The notes under the pieces: generated by a model | Database searches by the model: none | Seen by the model: the letters and a program-made list of their open reading frames with translations, nothing else | What the model was told of the DNA's origin: nothing | Shown here: one piece after another, positions 33,899 to 42,905 of the stretch | Layout of the letters: each line of letters begins with the position of its first letter | Numbering within the stretch: the stretch's first letter is position 1 | Program-made: the position numbers and the translations under genes | Source: JALSRD01 sp964476595 | Lineage (GTDB): Bacteria > Desulfobacterota > Desulfobacteria > Desulfobacterales > JALSRD01 | Direction of reading: 5' to 3' | Length of the DNA: 64,000 bases | Assembly: GCA_964476595.1 (NCBI GenBank) | Contig: CAYZCL010000104.1 | Span: 1-64,000 of the forward strand

Positions 33899-35986
33899 TT
33901 ACGCCGTGGCGGCGGCGGTCTGCGGCTCCGCCTGCGGCGTCTTTTCCTGGATCTGTACGGGCGGCTGCTGCTTGTAGCAGATCAGACCGCACTGCAGGCA
34001 GCGGGCCGACTCGCTGCGCGCCATCTCCTCGGTGAAGCCCAGTTCCAGCTCCTCGCAGTCCGGCTCGGTGCACAGCGGCATGATCTGGCGCGGCGTGGGT
34101 TCTACGCCCTCCACGTGGTCGATGTTCTGAATGTAACGGTCCGGCGTGAGCACGTTTTGCGGCAGGTCCAGGTCGATGCCCTTGATGGTCTGGTGGATGG
34201 AGGCCGCCGCCCGCCGTCCGCCGCCGATGGCCCGCACGGCGGCGCTGTAGTCCGACAGCTCGTCGCCCTCGGCCAGCAGCCCGATCTCCATGGAGTAGGC
34301 CGGTTTCTTGTAGGGCTCCACCGTGATCCAGGTGAGCGGGCCCTCGTTCTGCGGCGCTTCTTCGGCCTGACGGGGCCGGGTGAAGATGAGCTCCGGCAGG
34401 CGGCCCGAGGCCAGGAAGAGGCGGTCCACGGACAGGGTCTGCTTCTCCCGGCTGGCCAGGTCCACGATTTCCACCTGCTTCAGCTCGTCGCCCTCGCCGG
34501 ACAGGCCGAACACCCCGTGGCCGAAGGTGACGGAGACGCCCGATGCGCGCAGCTTCTCCACCTCGGCGGCCGGCAGGGGACTGTCCGCCTCGGTTTCGCG
34601 CAGGAGCAGGGTGATGTTCGCGGCGCCCCGCTCGCGGCAGATCTGCACCGCCCGGGCCGCCAGCCTGCCGCCGCCGGCGATGAGCACGCCGCCGCTGCAG
34701 TCGATGGCCTTCTCATCGGCGTTTTCGGCGGACTTGACCAGGTCCATCAGCAGGTAGGTCCCCGGCACGGGCTGCTCGTCTGCGGCCGTGACGCCGCGCG
34801 CCAGGCGGCTGTCCCAGCCGCCTGCGGCCAGGTACACGCACTCGTAGCCCTCGGAGAGCAGGGAGGCGATGGTCACGTCGCGGCCCAGCGCGGTGCCGGT
34901 GCGGGCCTCCACGCCCATCTCCATGACGCCCTCGATGTCCCAGTCCAGGACCTCACGGGGCAGGCGCTCGAAGGCGATGGCCTTGCGCAGCAGCCCGCCG
35001 AGCTTGTCGGTGGCCTCGAAAAGCGTGGGGCTGTGCCCCAGGCGGGCGGTGAAAAAGGCCGCCGAGAGCCCCTCCACGCCGCCGCCGATGACGGCCACGC
35101 GGTGCCCGGTTTCCGGAGCCTTGTAGGGCTGCACGCGCTCGCCGCGCTCTTTTTCATAGTCGGCCACGAAGCGTTTCAGGAAGTTGATGGCCACCGGTTC
35201 GTCGGCCAGGCCGCGGCGGCAGTCGAACTCGCAGGGCCGCGGGCAGATGCGGCCGATGACGGTCGGGAAGGGCAGGCGTTCCTTGATGACCTGCACGGCC
35301 CGGTGGTAATCGCCCAGGTAGATCTGGCGGATGTACTCACAGATGTCGATGCCCGCCGGACAGGTGCGCTGGCAGGGGGTGGTGCAATCGTCGGTGGTGT
35401 ACTCGCGGATGATGCGGCGCGTGACCGAGGACAGTGTGATGATGTGCTTGGGGCAGGCGCGTTCGCAGGCGCCGCAGCCCGTACAGCGCTCCTCGTTGAC
35501 CACCGGCAGGCCGTTTTCACCCATGGACAGGGCCCCGAACTGGCACGCCCGCACGCAGCTGCCCAGGCCGATGCAGCCGATGGAGCAGACCTTCATGCCG
35601 CCGCTCAGCAGGGTGGCGGCGCGGCAGTCGCGGATGCCGTCGTAGATGAACTTGGTCTCGGCTTCCTCGACGCTGTAGGTGCACCCCGGGCGGGCGATGT
35701 CCGGTTCCCTGGCCTCGATGGCCGCGCCGATGATGCCGGCGATGATCTCGGCCACGTCCGGACCGGCGGCCACGCAGGAGTTGGGCGAGGACTTTCCCGC
35801 CACGATGGCTTCGGCGTTGGCGCTGCAGCCGGGATAGCCGCAGCCGCCGCAGTTGGCGCCGGGAAGCGCTTCGTCGACGGCCACGATTTTGGGATCCACG
35901 TAGACGTAGAAGATCTTTGACGCCACAGCTAGCCCGACGCCGACAATCAGCCCGATACCCCCCATGATGATCACCGCTGTCAACAT
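33899..35986 (-). CDS. rnfB: RnfB-type Fe-S protein fused to GltD-like NAD(P)H oxidoreductase
   Basis: A 695-residue multi-domain electron-transfer protein. Residues 1-25 are a membrane anchor, 30-90 the RnfB four-Cys domain (NCGGCGYPGC), about 125-195 two ferredoxin motifs (CxxGCxGLGxCVxxC and CTGCGACERACP), about 205-285 an Fe-S domain like the N-terminus of glutamate synthase small subunit (CQRTCP, CPRPCEFDC), and about 295-620 a FAD/NAD(P) module with AVIGGGVEGLSAA and a second dinucleotide loop IAGGGRLAA. A CLQCGLICY motif ends the protein. Normal RnfB has about 270-330 residues, so the flavin half is added. AAGGAG precedes the ATG. No rnfA, C, D, E or G is nearby. Confidence 0.88.
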   Translation of the reverse strand: MLTAVIIMGGIGLIVGVGLAVASKIFYVYVDPKIVAVDEALPGANCGGCGYPGCSANAEAIVAGKSSPNSCVAAGPDVAEIIAGIIGAAIEAREPDIARPGCTYSVEEAETKFIYDGIRDCRAATLLSGGMKVCSIGCIGLGSCVRACQFGALSMGENGLPVVNEERCTGCGACERACPKHIITLSSVTRRIIREYTTDDCTTPCQRTCPAGIDICEYIRQIYLGDYHRAVQVIKERLPFPTVIGRICPRPCEFDCRRGLADEPVAINFLKRFVADYEKERGERVQPYKAPETGHRVAVIGGGVEGLSAAFFTARLGHSPTLFEATDKLGGLLRKAIAFERLPREVLDWDIEGVMEMGVEARTGTALGRDVTIASLLSEGYECVYLAAGGWDSRLARGVTAADEQPVPGTYLLMDLVKSAENADEKAIDCSGGVLIAGGGRLAARAVQICRERGAANITLLLRETEADSPLPAAEVEKLRASGVSVTFGHGVFGLSGEGDELKQVEIVDLASREKQTLSVDRLFLASGRLPELIFTRPRQAEEAPQNEGPLTWITVEPYKKPAYSMEIGLLAEGDELSDYSAAVRAIGGGRRAAASIHQTIKGIDLDLPQNVLTPDRYIQNIDHVEGVEPTPRQIMPLCTEPDCEELELGFTEEMARSESARCLQCGLICYKQQPPVQIQEKTPQAEPQTAAATA

Positions 35987-36047
35987 GATCCGCTGCTCCT
36001 TGAAATGGTTTCCGGTTTCCGCTTGACGAGTTTTCAGTTCGTTGGTG

Positions 36048-36401
36048 CTACCACGACCCGTCCAGTCCGCGCAGCCCGTTGATGTAGAGCCTGCCGCTGG
36101 CCACGAAGAGCGAGTAGCGGGTGCTCAACAGCGGCAGTTGCCAGTTTTCGGCCAGCGCCACCGTGCGGGCATCGGGTCGTTTGCCCCGCACGAAGACGAT
36201 GGCGCCCACGCCGGCGATGCGCGCCGTCTGCAGGGACCGTTCGGTGGTCAGGCCCGTGAGCAGGACCGATCCCTGGGCCACAGCGGCGAGTACGTCTTCC
36301 ATGAGATCGGCGCCGCCGGCGGCCATGATGGTCTTGTCCAGCTGGGATTCTCCGGTGAGCACTTCGGCCTTCAGGATCTCTTTGATTTCTGAGAGTTTCA
36401 T
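36048..36401 (-). CDS. DRTGG-domain protein
   Basis: A 117-residue cytosolic protein of the DRTGG (HPr-kinase-N-like) fold: GADLMEDVLA, LLTGLTTERSLQTA and AIVFVRGKRP are characteristic. The domain is a probable ligand-binding module, often found with Fe-S flavoproteins and hydrogenase genes in anaerobes. It is the first gene of the operon with the RnfB fusion (61 bp downstream) and rseC, so it may regulate or assist that electron-transfer protein. The ribosome site before the ATG at 36401 is weak. Function unknown beyond this context. Confidence 0.75.
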   Translation of the reverse strand: MKLSEIKEILKAEVLTGESQLDKTIMAAGGADLMEDVLAAVAQGSVLLTGLTTERSLQTARIAGVGAIVFVRGKRPDARTVALAENWQLPLLSTRYSLFVASGRLYINGLRGLDGSW

Positions 36402-36575
36402 CGGTCCGGTCCGTCGGATGGGTTGGTGCGCCGGCCCCTCCGGAAAAAGATTCCCGCCGCCCCCTGGAAAAGGGCGCCCTGAACTCATTAACCTCTCATA
36501 ATGATGAAAAAAAGTCAATGCCGAGATGCCCAAAAAATATCGGGGCGTGAATCCGGGGAGCGGCCGCATTGGCGG

Positions 36576-36604
36576 TTGACGCCGGTCGGCGGTTTTCCTA
36601 AACT
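36576..36604 (+). promoter_or_regulatory. Promoter of the nucleoside phosphorylase operon
   Basis: TTGACG (36576-36581, 5/6) and TAAACT (36599-36604, 4/6) are 17 bp apart. The predicted start near 36611 gives a leader of about 73 bases to the ATG at 36684. Confidence 0.5.
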
Positions 36605-36683
36605 GGTTCTTCCCCGAATCCTGGCAGGTGCCGCGCCCGTAAACGGCGGTGCGCACCGACCGGGGGCGACACAGGAGGATGCC

Positions 36684-37514
36684 ATGACACGAACCAGGAG
36701 CCAGGCCGTCGAGGCGGCGGCCTTCATCCGCCGGTGGGGCGACGGCCTGTCGCCCGCCGTGGGCCTGCTGACCGGCACGGGACTGGGATCGCTGGCCGCT
36801 ATTCTGGAGGACCGCCGCGAGGTGCCTTACGACCGCATTCCCCACTTCCCGCAGGCCACCGTCGAGAGCCACAGCGGCACCTTGGCGGCGGGCACCCGGC
36901 AAGGGCGCGGCGTGGTGGTGCTGCAGGGGCGTTTTCACCTGTACGAGGGGTACGACCCGCGCGAGGTGAGCTTCCCCGTGCGCGTGCTGCAGGAGCTGGG
37001 GGTCGGCGTGCTGGTGCTGACCAACGCCGCCGGCGGCCTGAACCCCCATTTTTCCAGCGGCGAGCTGATGCTCATCGAGGACCACATCAACCTGACGGGG
37101 GAAAATCCGCTGGTGGGCCCCAACGAGGACCGCTGGGGGCCGCGTTTTCCGGACATGTCGGTGGTCTACGACCGGCGGCTGGCGCAGCGCGCCCGTCAGG
37201 CGGCCGACCGGCGGGGCATCGCCCTGCGAAAGGGCGTCTACGCCGGACTGAAGGGGCCCAGCCTGGAAACCCCGGCCGAGGTGCGCTTCCTGCGGACCAT
37301 CGGGGCCGACGCGGTGGGATTTTCCACGGTCCAGGAGGCCATCGCGGCCGTGCACGCCGGCATGCGCGTGGTGGGGCTGTCCACCATTACCAACGTGCAC
37401 CGGCCCGAAGACCCCCGGCCGGCCGACCTGCAGGACATCATCGACCAGGCCAACCGTGCCGTCCCGGCGCTGCAGGCCCTCGTCGGAGACCTCATCGGAG
37501 GGTTGGATGCCTAG
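36684..37514 (+). CDS. Purine nucleoside phosphorylase (trimeric PunA type)
   Basis: A 276-residue class II nucleoside phosphorylase that splits inosine/guanosine-type nucleosides with phosphate. GTGLGSL is the phosphate loop, FPQATVESHSG and GRFHLYEGY follow, and NAAGGLN carries the phosphate-binding Asn/Ala region. The base-recognition motif is STITN, whose Asn points to 6-oxopurines; methylthioadenosine phosphorylases have Asp there. The usual GMSTVPE reads GFSTVQE. CAGGAGG precedes the ATG. Its end overlaps the next gene by 8 bases, tying it to two deaminase-type amidohydrolases. Deamination of an adenosine derivative followed by phosphorolysis of the inosine product is a plausible pathway. 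Confidence 0.88.
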   Translation: MTRTRSQAVEAAAFIRRWGDGLSPAVGLLTGTGLGSLAAILEDRREVPYDRIPHFPQATVESHSGTLAAGTRQGRGVVVLQGRFHLYEGYDPREVSFPVRVLQELGVGVLVLTNAAGGLNPHFSSGELMLIEDHINLTGENPLVGPNEDRWGPRFPDMSVVYDRRLAQRARQAADRRGIALRKGVYAGLKGPSLETPAEVRFLRTIGADAVGFSTVQEAIAAVHAGMRVVGLSTITNVHRPEDPRPADLQDIIDQANRAVPALQALVGDLIGGLDA

Positions 37515-38820
37515 CGATCAAACCGTCGACCTGGTGGTGGAAAACGGCCGCCTGCTGACCCTGGACGCGGATTTCACGATCCTCGACGACGGGTTCGCGG
37601 CCGTGAGCGACGGCCGCATCGTGGCGGTCGACGACCGCTCGCGGCGGAAGCCCCCCGCGGCTGCGGTGCGCGTCGACGCCCGCGGCGGGGTGATCATGCC
37701 CGGCCTGATCAACTGCCACACCCACGCCGCCATGACCTGCCTGCGGGGCCTGGCCGACGACCTGCCGCTGATGACCTGGCTCAACGACCACATCTTCCCG
37801 GCCGAGGCGCGCCTGGACGGCGAGAAGATCTACCAGGGGGCGCTGCTGGCGTGTGCCGAAATGCTGCTGTCGGGCACCACCTGCTTCTGTGACATGTACC
37901 TCTTCGAGGAGTCCGTGGCACAGGCGGCGGCCGATGCCGGCATGCGTGCCGTGGTGGGGGAGGTGCTCTACGATTTCCCGTCTCCCAACTACGGGGCCGT
38001 CGAAAAAGGGCTGCGTTACACCGAAGAACTCATCTGCCGCTGGAAGGATCACCCGCTGGTGTCGGCCGCCGTGGAGCCGCACTCGACCTACCTGTGCGCC
38101 CCGGAACTGCTGCGCGAATCTTTCGCCATCGCCCGGCGGTACGACGTCCCATGGGTGATTCACCTCTCCGAGACCCGCAGCGAGGTGCGGCAGGTCAGGC
38201 AAAAACACGGCCGCACCCCGGTGGCGCTGCTGGCGGATCTCGACCTGTTGGCGCCCCGAGTGGTGGCCTGCCACTGCGTGGAACTCGACGATGCGGACAT
38301 CGACCTGCTGCGCCAGGGCGATGTGCGGGTGGCCCACAACCCCGAGAGCAACATGAAGCTGGCCTCGGGCGTCGCCCCCGTGCCGCGGCTGCTGCGGGCC
38401 GGCGTCTGCGTGGGGCTGGGCACCGACGGGTGCGCCAGCAACAACGACCTGGACATGTTCGCCGAGATGGGATCGGCGGCCCGCCTGCACAAGGTGGCCA
38501 ACCTGGATCCCACCGTCGTGGACGCCCGCACCGCCATCCGCATGGCCACCAGCGAGGCCGCCCGGGTGCTGGGGCTTGCGGATTACATCGGGTCGCTGGA
38601 GCCCGGCAAGCAGGCCGACATCATCGTCGTCGACACCCGCCGCCCGCACCTGACACCGATGTACCATCCCGAATCGCACCTGGTGTACGCCGCCCGCGGC
38701 AGCGACGTGGCGGCCGTCATCGTCGCCGGCCGGGTGGTCGTGCAGGATGGGCGCGTCGCCACCATGGACGTGGCGGACGTCATGACGCGTGTGGCCCGCA
38801 TTGCCAAGGAACTGCGTTGA
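37507..38820 (+). CDS. Amidohydrolase, MTA/SAH deaminase-like (copy 1)
   Basis: A 437-residue metal-dependent hydrolase of the TrzN/MtaD/SsnA group, which deaminates or dechlorinates rings, most often 5'-methylthioadenosine or S-adenosylhomocysteine. The metal ligands are visible: HTH in NCHTHAAM, the His of HLSETRSE, a third His in ACHCVELDD and the Asp of GTDGCASNNDLDMF. The start ATG at 37507 lies inside the end of the phosphorylase gene, after GGAGGG. It is followed by a second homologous gene overlapping by four bases. With the phosphorylase it would convert adenosine-type nucleosides to a base plus sugar phosphate. Confidence 0.88.
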   Translation: MPSDQTVDLVVENGRLLTLDADFTILDDGFAAVSDGRIVAVDDRSRRKPPAAAVRVDARGGVIMPGLINCHTHAAMTCLRGLADDLPLMTWLNDHIFPAEARLDGEKIYQGALLACAEMLLSGTTCFCDMYLFEESVAQAAADAGMRAVVGEVLYDFPSPNYGAVEKGLRYTEELICRWKDHPLVSAAVEPHSTYLCAPELLRESFAIARRYDVPWVIHLSETRSEVRQVRQKHGRTPVALLADLDLLAPRVVACHCVELDDADIDLLRQGDVRVAHNPESNMKLASGVAPVPRLLRAGVCVGLGTDGCASNNDLDMFAEMGSAARLHKVANLDPTVVDARTAIRMATSEAARVLGLADYIGSLEPGKQADIIVVDTRRPHLTPMYHPESHLVYAARGSDVAAVIVAGRVVVQDGRVATMDVADVMTRVARIAKELR

Positions 38821-40175
38821 TCGCCGAAACGCTCATCGAAAACGCCGCGGTCGTCACGGTCGACCCGCGGACCGGCGTGCTCGAAAACGGTTTCGTGGCC
38901 GTGTCGGAGGGTGTCATCACGGCCCTGGGCAGCGGGGCCGCCGCTGCGGCCGGCGTGGCGGGCCGGCTGCGCCTGGACGCCGAGGGGGGCATCGTCATAC
39001 CCGGGCTGGTCAACTGCCACACCCACCTGCCCATGGTGCTGTTCCGGGGCCTGGCCGACGACATGGCGTTGCAGGACTGGCTCTCCGGCTTCATCTTCCC
39101 CGCCGAGCAGCGTCACATCAACCGGTCCAGCGTGCGCGCGGCCACGCGACTGGCCTGCGCCGAGATGCTGCTGTCGGGCACCACCACCTGCTGCGACGGC
39201 TATTTTTTCGAAGACGAGGTGGCGGATGTCCTGGCCGACTGCGGGCTGCGGGCCGTGGCCGGCCAGGGCGTCATCGACTTCCCGGCCCCGGGCGTGCCCG
39301 ACGCGAGGCGCAACGTGGCCCACGGGGCGGATTTCCTGGACCGCGGCGAGCGGGCCGGCGGGCGCGTGCAGCCCTCGTTGTTCTGCCACGCACCGTACAC
39401 CTGCGCTTCCCGGACCATCCGCGCCGCCAAGGCGGCCGCCGACCGCCGGGGTGCCTGGCTGCAGATCCACGTGGCCGAAACGCGCGGGGAGAAGGCGCAG
39501 GTCCGGGAAGCGGGCGGGCTCTCGCCGGTGGCCTACCTGGACCGCCTGGGGGTGCTCGACGGGCGCACCCTGCTGGTGCACTGCGTGTGGGCCGACGAAC
39601 GCGACGTGGCGATCATCGCCGCTTCGGGCGCCGCCGTGGCGCACTGTCCCCAGAGCAACATGAAGCTGGCCTCGGGGGTGGCGCCCCTGCCGGATTTCCT
39701 GTCCGCCGGCATCCCCACGGGCCTGGGCACCGACGGCTGCGCCAGCAACAACGACCTGGACATGTTCGCCGAGATGGACACGGCGGCCAAGCTGCACAAG
39801 GTGTTTCGCAAAGACCCCACGGTGGCCGACGCGGCCGCGATCCTGCGCATGGCCACCCTGGGCGGGGCCGAGGCGCTGGGGATGGCGGAGCGCGTCGGTT
39901 CGCTGACCGTCGGCAAGGCCGCCGACCTGGTGGTGCTGCACGCCCGGCGGCCGCACCTGGTGCCGGTGTACGACCCGGTGTCGCTGGTAGTTTACTCCGC
40001 CGGCGCCGGCGACGTGCGCCACGTGATGGTGGGAGGGGAACTGCGGGTGCGCGAGGGGCGGCTGGTCGACGTGGACCTCGAAGGGGTCATGGCGGAGGCG
40101 GCGCCCTTTGCCGACCGCATCCGTCGGGATTTGCTCTCCGGCGGGAAAGAGGCGTCCGCCGCCGAGCGGGACTAG
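38817..40175 (+). CDS. Amidohydrolase, MTA/SAH deaminase-like (copy 2)
   Basis: A 452-residue paralogue of the preceding enzyme, with the same order of motifs: NCHTHLPM, HVAETRGE, VHCVWADE and GTDGCASNNDLDMF. It has an HAPYTC segment, as in classical MtaD enzymes, where copy 1 has HSTYLC, so the two may differ in substrate. I chose a TTG start at 38817, which overlaps the previous TGA (TTGA) and follows AAGGA; no ATG lies near the domain start. Its stop overlaps the stop of the convergent TPR gene in a shared CTAG. A C-terminal tail of about 25 residues is added relative to copy 1. Confidence 0.86.
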   Translation: MIAETLIENAAVVTVDPRTGVLENGFVAVSEGVITALGSGAAAAAGVAGRLRLDAEGGIVIPGLVNCHTHLPMVLFRGLADDMALQDWLSGFIFPAEQRHINRSSVRAATRLACAEMLLSGTTTCCDGYFFEDEVADVLADCGLRAVAGQGVIDFPAPGVPDARRNVAHGADFLDRGERAGGRVQPSLFCHAPYTCASRTIRAAKAAADRRGAWLQIHVAETRGEKAQVREAGGLSPVAYLDRLGVLDGRTLLVHCVWADERDVAIIAASGAAVAHCPQSNMKLASGVAPLPDFLSAGIPTGLGTDGCASNNDLDMFAEMDTAAKLHKVFRKDPTVADAAAILRMATLGGAEALGMAERVGSLTVGKAADLVVLHARRPHLVPVYDPVSLVVYSAGAGDVRHVMVGGELRVREGRLVDVDLEGVMAEAAPFADRIRRDLLSGGKEASAAERD

Positions 40176-41110
40176 AAGCGCAGCGTCAGCGCCAGGGCCG
40201 CGCCCCCGCCGGCGGGGGCCAGGCCGATGCGCAGGTCCTGCCTGAGGCGCTCGACCAGCGAGCGGGCCCGGCGCCGGTTGTACTTGTGGGCGCTGGCCAC
40301 CGAACCGTAGATGTTGCCGGTGTAAAAGCCGGCGCCCAGCACCGACAACAGGGCCCCCAGACCGTCGTTGCCGTTGTCGAAGGAGTCTACCGCCGCCCAG
40401 ATGACCAGCCCGTTGGCCACCAGGGCGATGAGCGCGTCGCGGTAGCGCCCGCAGTAGGCGAAGCCCGCGCCGGGCACCACCGCCAGCAGGCCGGCCGTGC
40501 GCGGGCTTTTCCGCGGCAGCCGCACGGCTTCGTCCAGCCCGGCATAGAGCGCCGGCAGGTGGTAGCTGTCGCCACGCTCGGACCGGATGTGGCCGAAGGC
40601 CCTGCGGGCGTTTTCCCAGTCCAGGTTCTCCAGGTAAATCCACCCCGTGCGGTACCAGGCCTCGTCGGCCACGGACGGGTTTTCGGACTGCGCCAGGCGC
40701 GCCAGCAGCGCTAGGGCGCTGCGCTCGTCTCCCAGCCGGCGGTAGCAGCGGCTGACCAGAAAACGCGCCCGGTCGGACAGGGGCGAATCGCCGAACCTCG
40801 CGGCGAAGGAGCGCAGTTCACGGATGGCGTCCTGCCAGCGCCGCCCCTCGAAATAGGACTGGCCGATCTTGAAGGCGGCCAGCGGCGCCCGCTGGTCGTC
40901 GGGGAAGAAGTGCACGAAGCGTTCGTACTCGGCGGCCGCCTGGGAGAACTTGTGCTGCCCGAAAAGGGCTTCGGCGAAGTCGAACTGCCGGTCGGCGTCG
41001 ATGATCAGGATGTCGCCGGCCACTGCCCCGCGGCACAGCACCGCCAGGATCAGGGCCGTCGCCAGGAGCACCCTTGCGGGCACGGCCGGCAGTAGCGCGC
41101 GCCCCGTCAT
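40172..41110 (-). CDS. Secreted TPR-repeat protein with C-terminal membrane-like region
   Basis: A 312-residue protein with a signal peptide (about residues 1-30, cleavage likely after AVA), tetratricopeptide-like helical repeats (about 38-185, e.g. KFSQAAAEYERFVHFFPDD and the repeat after it, quoted as location) and a hydrophobic C-terminal part (about 205-270) containing GAGFAYCGRYRDALIALVANG. The TPR part resembles BamD/YbgF-type periplasmic proteins. The start ATG overlaps the gspE stop (ATGA), so it is the last gene of the type II secretion operon, although it is not a known gsp component. It may be a pilotin-like or assembly accessory factor; that is a guess. Confidence 0.7.
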   Translation of the reverse strand: MTGRALLPAVPARVLLATALILAVLCRGAVAGDILIIDADRQFDFAEALFGQHKFSQAAAEYERFVHFFPDDQRAPLAAFKIGQSYFEGRRWQDAIRELRSFAARFGDSPLSDRARFLVSRCYRRLGDERSALALLARLAQSENPSVADEAWYRTGWIYLENLDWENARRAFGHIRSERGDSYHLPALYAGLDEAVRLPRKSPRTAGLLAVVPGAGFAYCGRYRDALIALVANGLVIWAAVDSFDNGNDGLGALLSVLGAGFYTGNIYGSVASAHKYNRRRARSLVERLRQDLRIGLAPAGGGAALALTLRF

Positions 41111-42903
41111 ACCCGCGTGACCCTCAGGATTTCCTCGATGGTGGAAATTCCGGCGATGACCTTGGCGATGCCGTCCTGGCGCAGGGTGGTCATGCCCTGG
41201 CGCAGGGCCTCGGCCTTGATGCGGTTGGAGTCGTAGGTCTCGAGGATCAGGTTGCGCAGGGCATCGCCCATCACCATGATCTCGAAGATTCCCACCCGGC
41301 CGCGGTAGCCGGTGTTGAAGCACTCGGGGCAGCCCCGGGCACGGTACAACCGCCCGTCCACGAGTTCCCGCGGGGAAATGCCGGCCGTCTTCAGGACCGC
41401 CTCGCTGGGCTCGAAGGGCTCCTTACAGGCGTCGCACAGCCGGCGTACCAGGCGCTGGGCGGCCACCGCCAGCACCGACGACGAGATCAGGAAGGGTTCC
41501 ACGCCGATGTCCACCAGGCGCGTGATGGCGCTGGCCGAGTCGTTGGTGTGCAGCGTGGAGAAGACCAGGTGCCCGGTCAGCGCCGACTGCACCGCGATGT
41601 CGGCCGTCTCGCGGTCGCGGATTTCGCCGATCAGGATGACGTCGGGGTCCTGGCGCACAATGGAGCGCAGGCCGCGGGCGAAGGTCAGGTCGATCTTGGG
41701 GTTGACCTGAATCTGGCTGATGCCCTTGATCTGGTACTCCACCGGATCTTCGACCGTGATGATGTTGATGTCCGGCTTGTTGATGGATGACAGGATGGCG
41801 TACAGCGTGGTGGTCTTGCCGCTGCCCGTGGGGCCGGTCACCAGGAAGATGCCGTTGGGCGACTTGATCAGCGACTCCAGCTGGCGGCGCTGTTCGGGCA
41901 CCAGCCCCAGGTCGGAGAGCTGGAACAGGGCGCCGGACTTGTTGAGCAGCCGCAGCACGACCCGCTCGCCGAAGGAAGTCGGGATGGTGGACACCCGGAT
42001 GTCGACTTCCTGGTCGCCGATCTTGACGTTGATGCGGCCGTCCTGGGGCAGGCGTTTTTCGGCGATGTTGAGCTTGGCCATGACCTTGATGCGCGACGTC
42101 AGGGCCGGCTGGATCCACTTGGGCGGCGTGAGCAGGTCGTAGAGGATGCCGTCCACGCGGTAGCGCACCTTGAAGCTGTCCTGGTAGGGTTCGATGTGGA
42201 TGTCGCTTGCGCGGGCCTTGACGGACTGCGAAATGATGTGGTTGACCAGCTTGATGATGGGCGCGTCGCTGGTGTCGTCCAGCAGGTCGGCCGACTCCTC
42301 GATCTCGTCGAGGATGTCGCTGCCGTCCTCCTCCATGTCCTGGACCAGCTGTTCGGCCGAGTCGCGGGTCAGGTCGTAGGCCATGTTGACGGCGTCCAGG
42401 ATGGCGTTGCGGGTGGCGAGCACCACCTCCCAGCGCTCCAGTTCCAGCAGCCGCGCCAGGTCGTCGACCATGGGAAAGCGGGACGGGTCGTTGACGGCCA
42501 GCACGACGCCCGCGTCCCGGCTTTTGCCGCCGTCGCCGTCCGGCGGCGGCGTACTCCCGCCCGCCGTGCCTTCGGGGGGCATCTCCAGCGGCACCACCAG
42601 GTAGCGTTTGAGGTAACCGATGGGCACCTTCTCGGTGAAGTCGCCCCTGAGCCGCTCCAGCGGCAGGGTCCGCCAGAAGGGCAGACCGTACAGGGCGCTA
42701 CGCGCCTCCTGCAGCTGGACCTCGGTGACCAGTTTGCGGCGCAGCAGGATTTCTCCGAAGCTGCCGCCCTTTTCGGCGTGGATGCGGCGCGCCTCGGAGA
42801 GGGCCTCCTCGGACAGGCCGAAGCGTTCGGCCAGCACCTCTTCGAGGGAGGCGGCGCTGGTGGTGTCCTGCTCGGCCATGGCAATCGTTCCGGCGGCAGC
42901 CAT
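41107..42903 (-). CDS. gspE: Type II secretion ATPase GspE
   Basis: A 598-residue secretion ATPase that powers pseudopilus assembly at the inner membrane. It has an N-terminal MshEN/GspE-N region (about 15-190), a Walker A GPTGSGKTTT, Asp box ITVEDPVEYQ, Walker B-like LIGEIRDRETAD and a tetracysteine zinc motif CDAC...CPEC. An acidic insertion rich in Asp/Glu lies near 195-225. The ATG at 42903 starts 2 bp after the gspD stop; an in-frame ATG at 42879 is almost as good, and neither has a clear ribosome site. It follows gspD and precedes the TPR gene. PilB is less likely, because GspC and GspD are directly upstream. Confidence 0.92.
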   Translation of the reverse strand: MAAAGTIAMAEQDTTSAASLEEVLAERFGLSEEALSEARRIHAEKGGSFGEILLRRKLVTEVQLQEARSALYGLPFWRTLPLERLRGDFTEKVPIGYLKRYLVVPLEMPPEGTAGGSTPPPDGDGGKSRDAGVVLAVNDPSRFPMVDDLARLLELERWEVVLATRNAILDAVNMAYDLTRDSAEQLVQDMEEDGSDILDEIEESADLLDDTSDAPIIKLVNHIISQSVKARASDIHIEPYQDSFKVRYRVDGILYDLLTPPKWIQPALTSRIKVMAKLNIAEKRLPQDGRINVKIGDQEVDIRVSTIPTSFGERVVLRLLNKSGALFQLSDLGLVPEQRRQLESLIKSPNGIFLVTGPTGSGKTTTLYAILSSINKPDINIITVEDPVEYQIKGISQIQVNPKIDLTFARGLRSIVRQDPDVILIGEIRDRETADIAVQSALTGHLVFSTLHTNDSASAITRLVDIGVEPFLISSSVLAVAAQRLVRRLCDACKEPFEPSEAVLKTAGISPRELVDGRLYRARGCPECFNTGYRGRVGIFEIMVMGDALRNLILETYDSNRIKAEALRQGMTTLRQDGIAKVIAGISTIEEILRVTRV

Positions 42904-42905
42904 CG

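Noticed and set aside
36501..36683. An N-terminal extension of the nucleoside phosphorylase.
   Set aside because: It would contain the promoter at 36576-36604, and the ATG at 36684 follows CAGGAGG.
38094..38816. A 240-residue N-terminal extension of the second amidohydrolase.
   Set aside because: It overlaps the first amidohydrolase out of frame and has no homology-like content; the TTG at 38817 starts the domain correctly.
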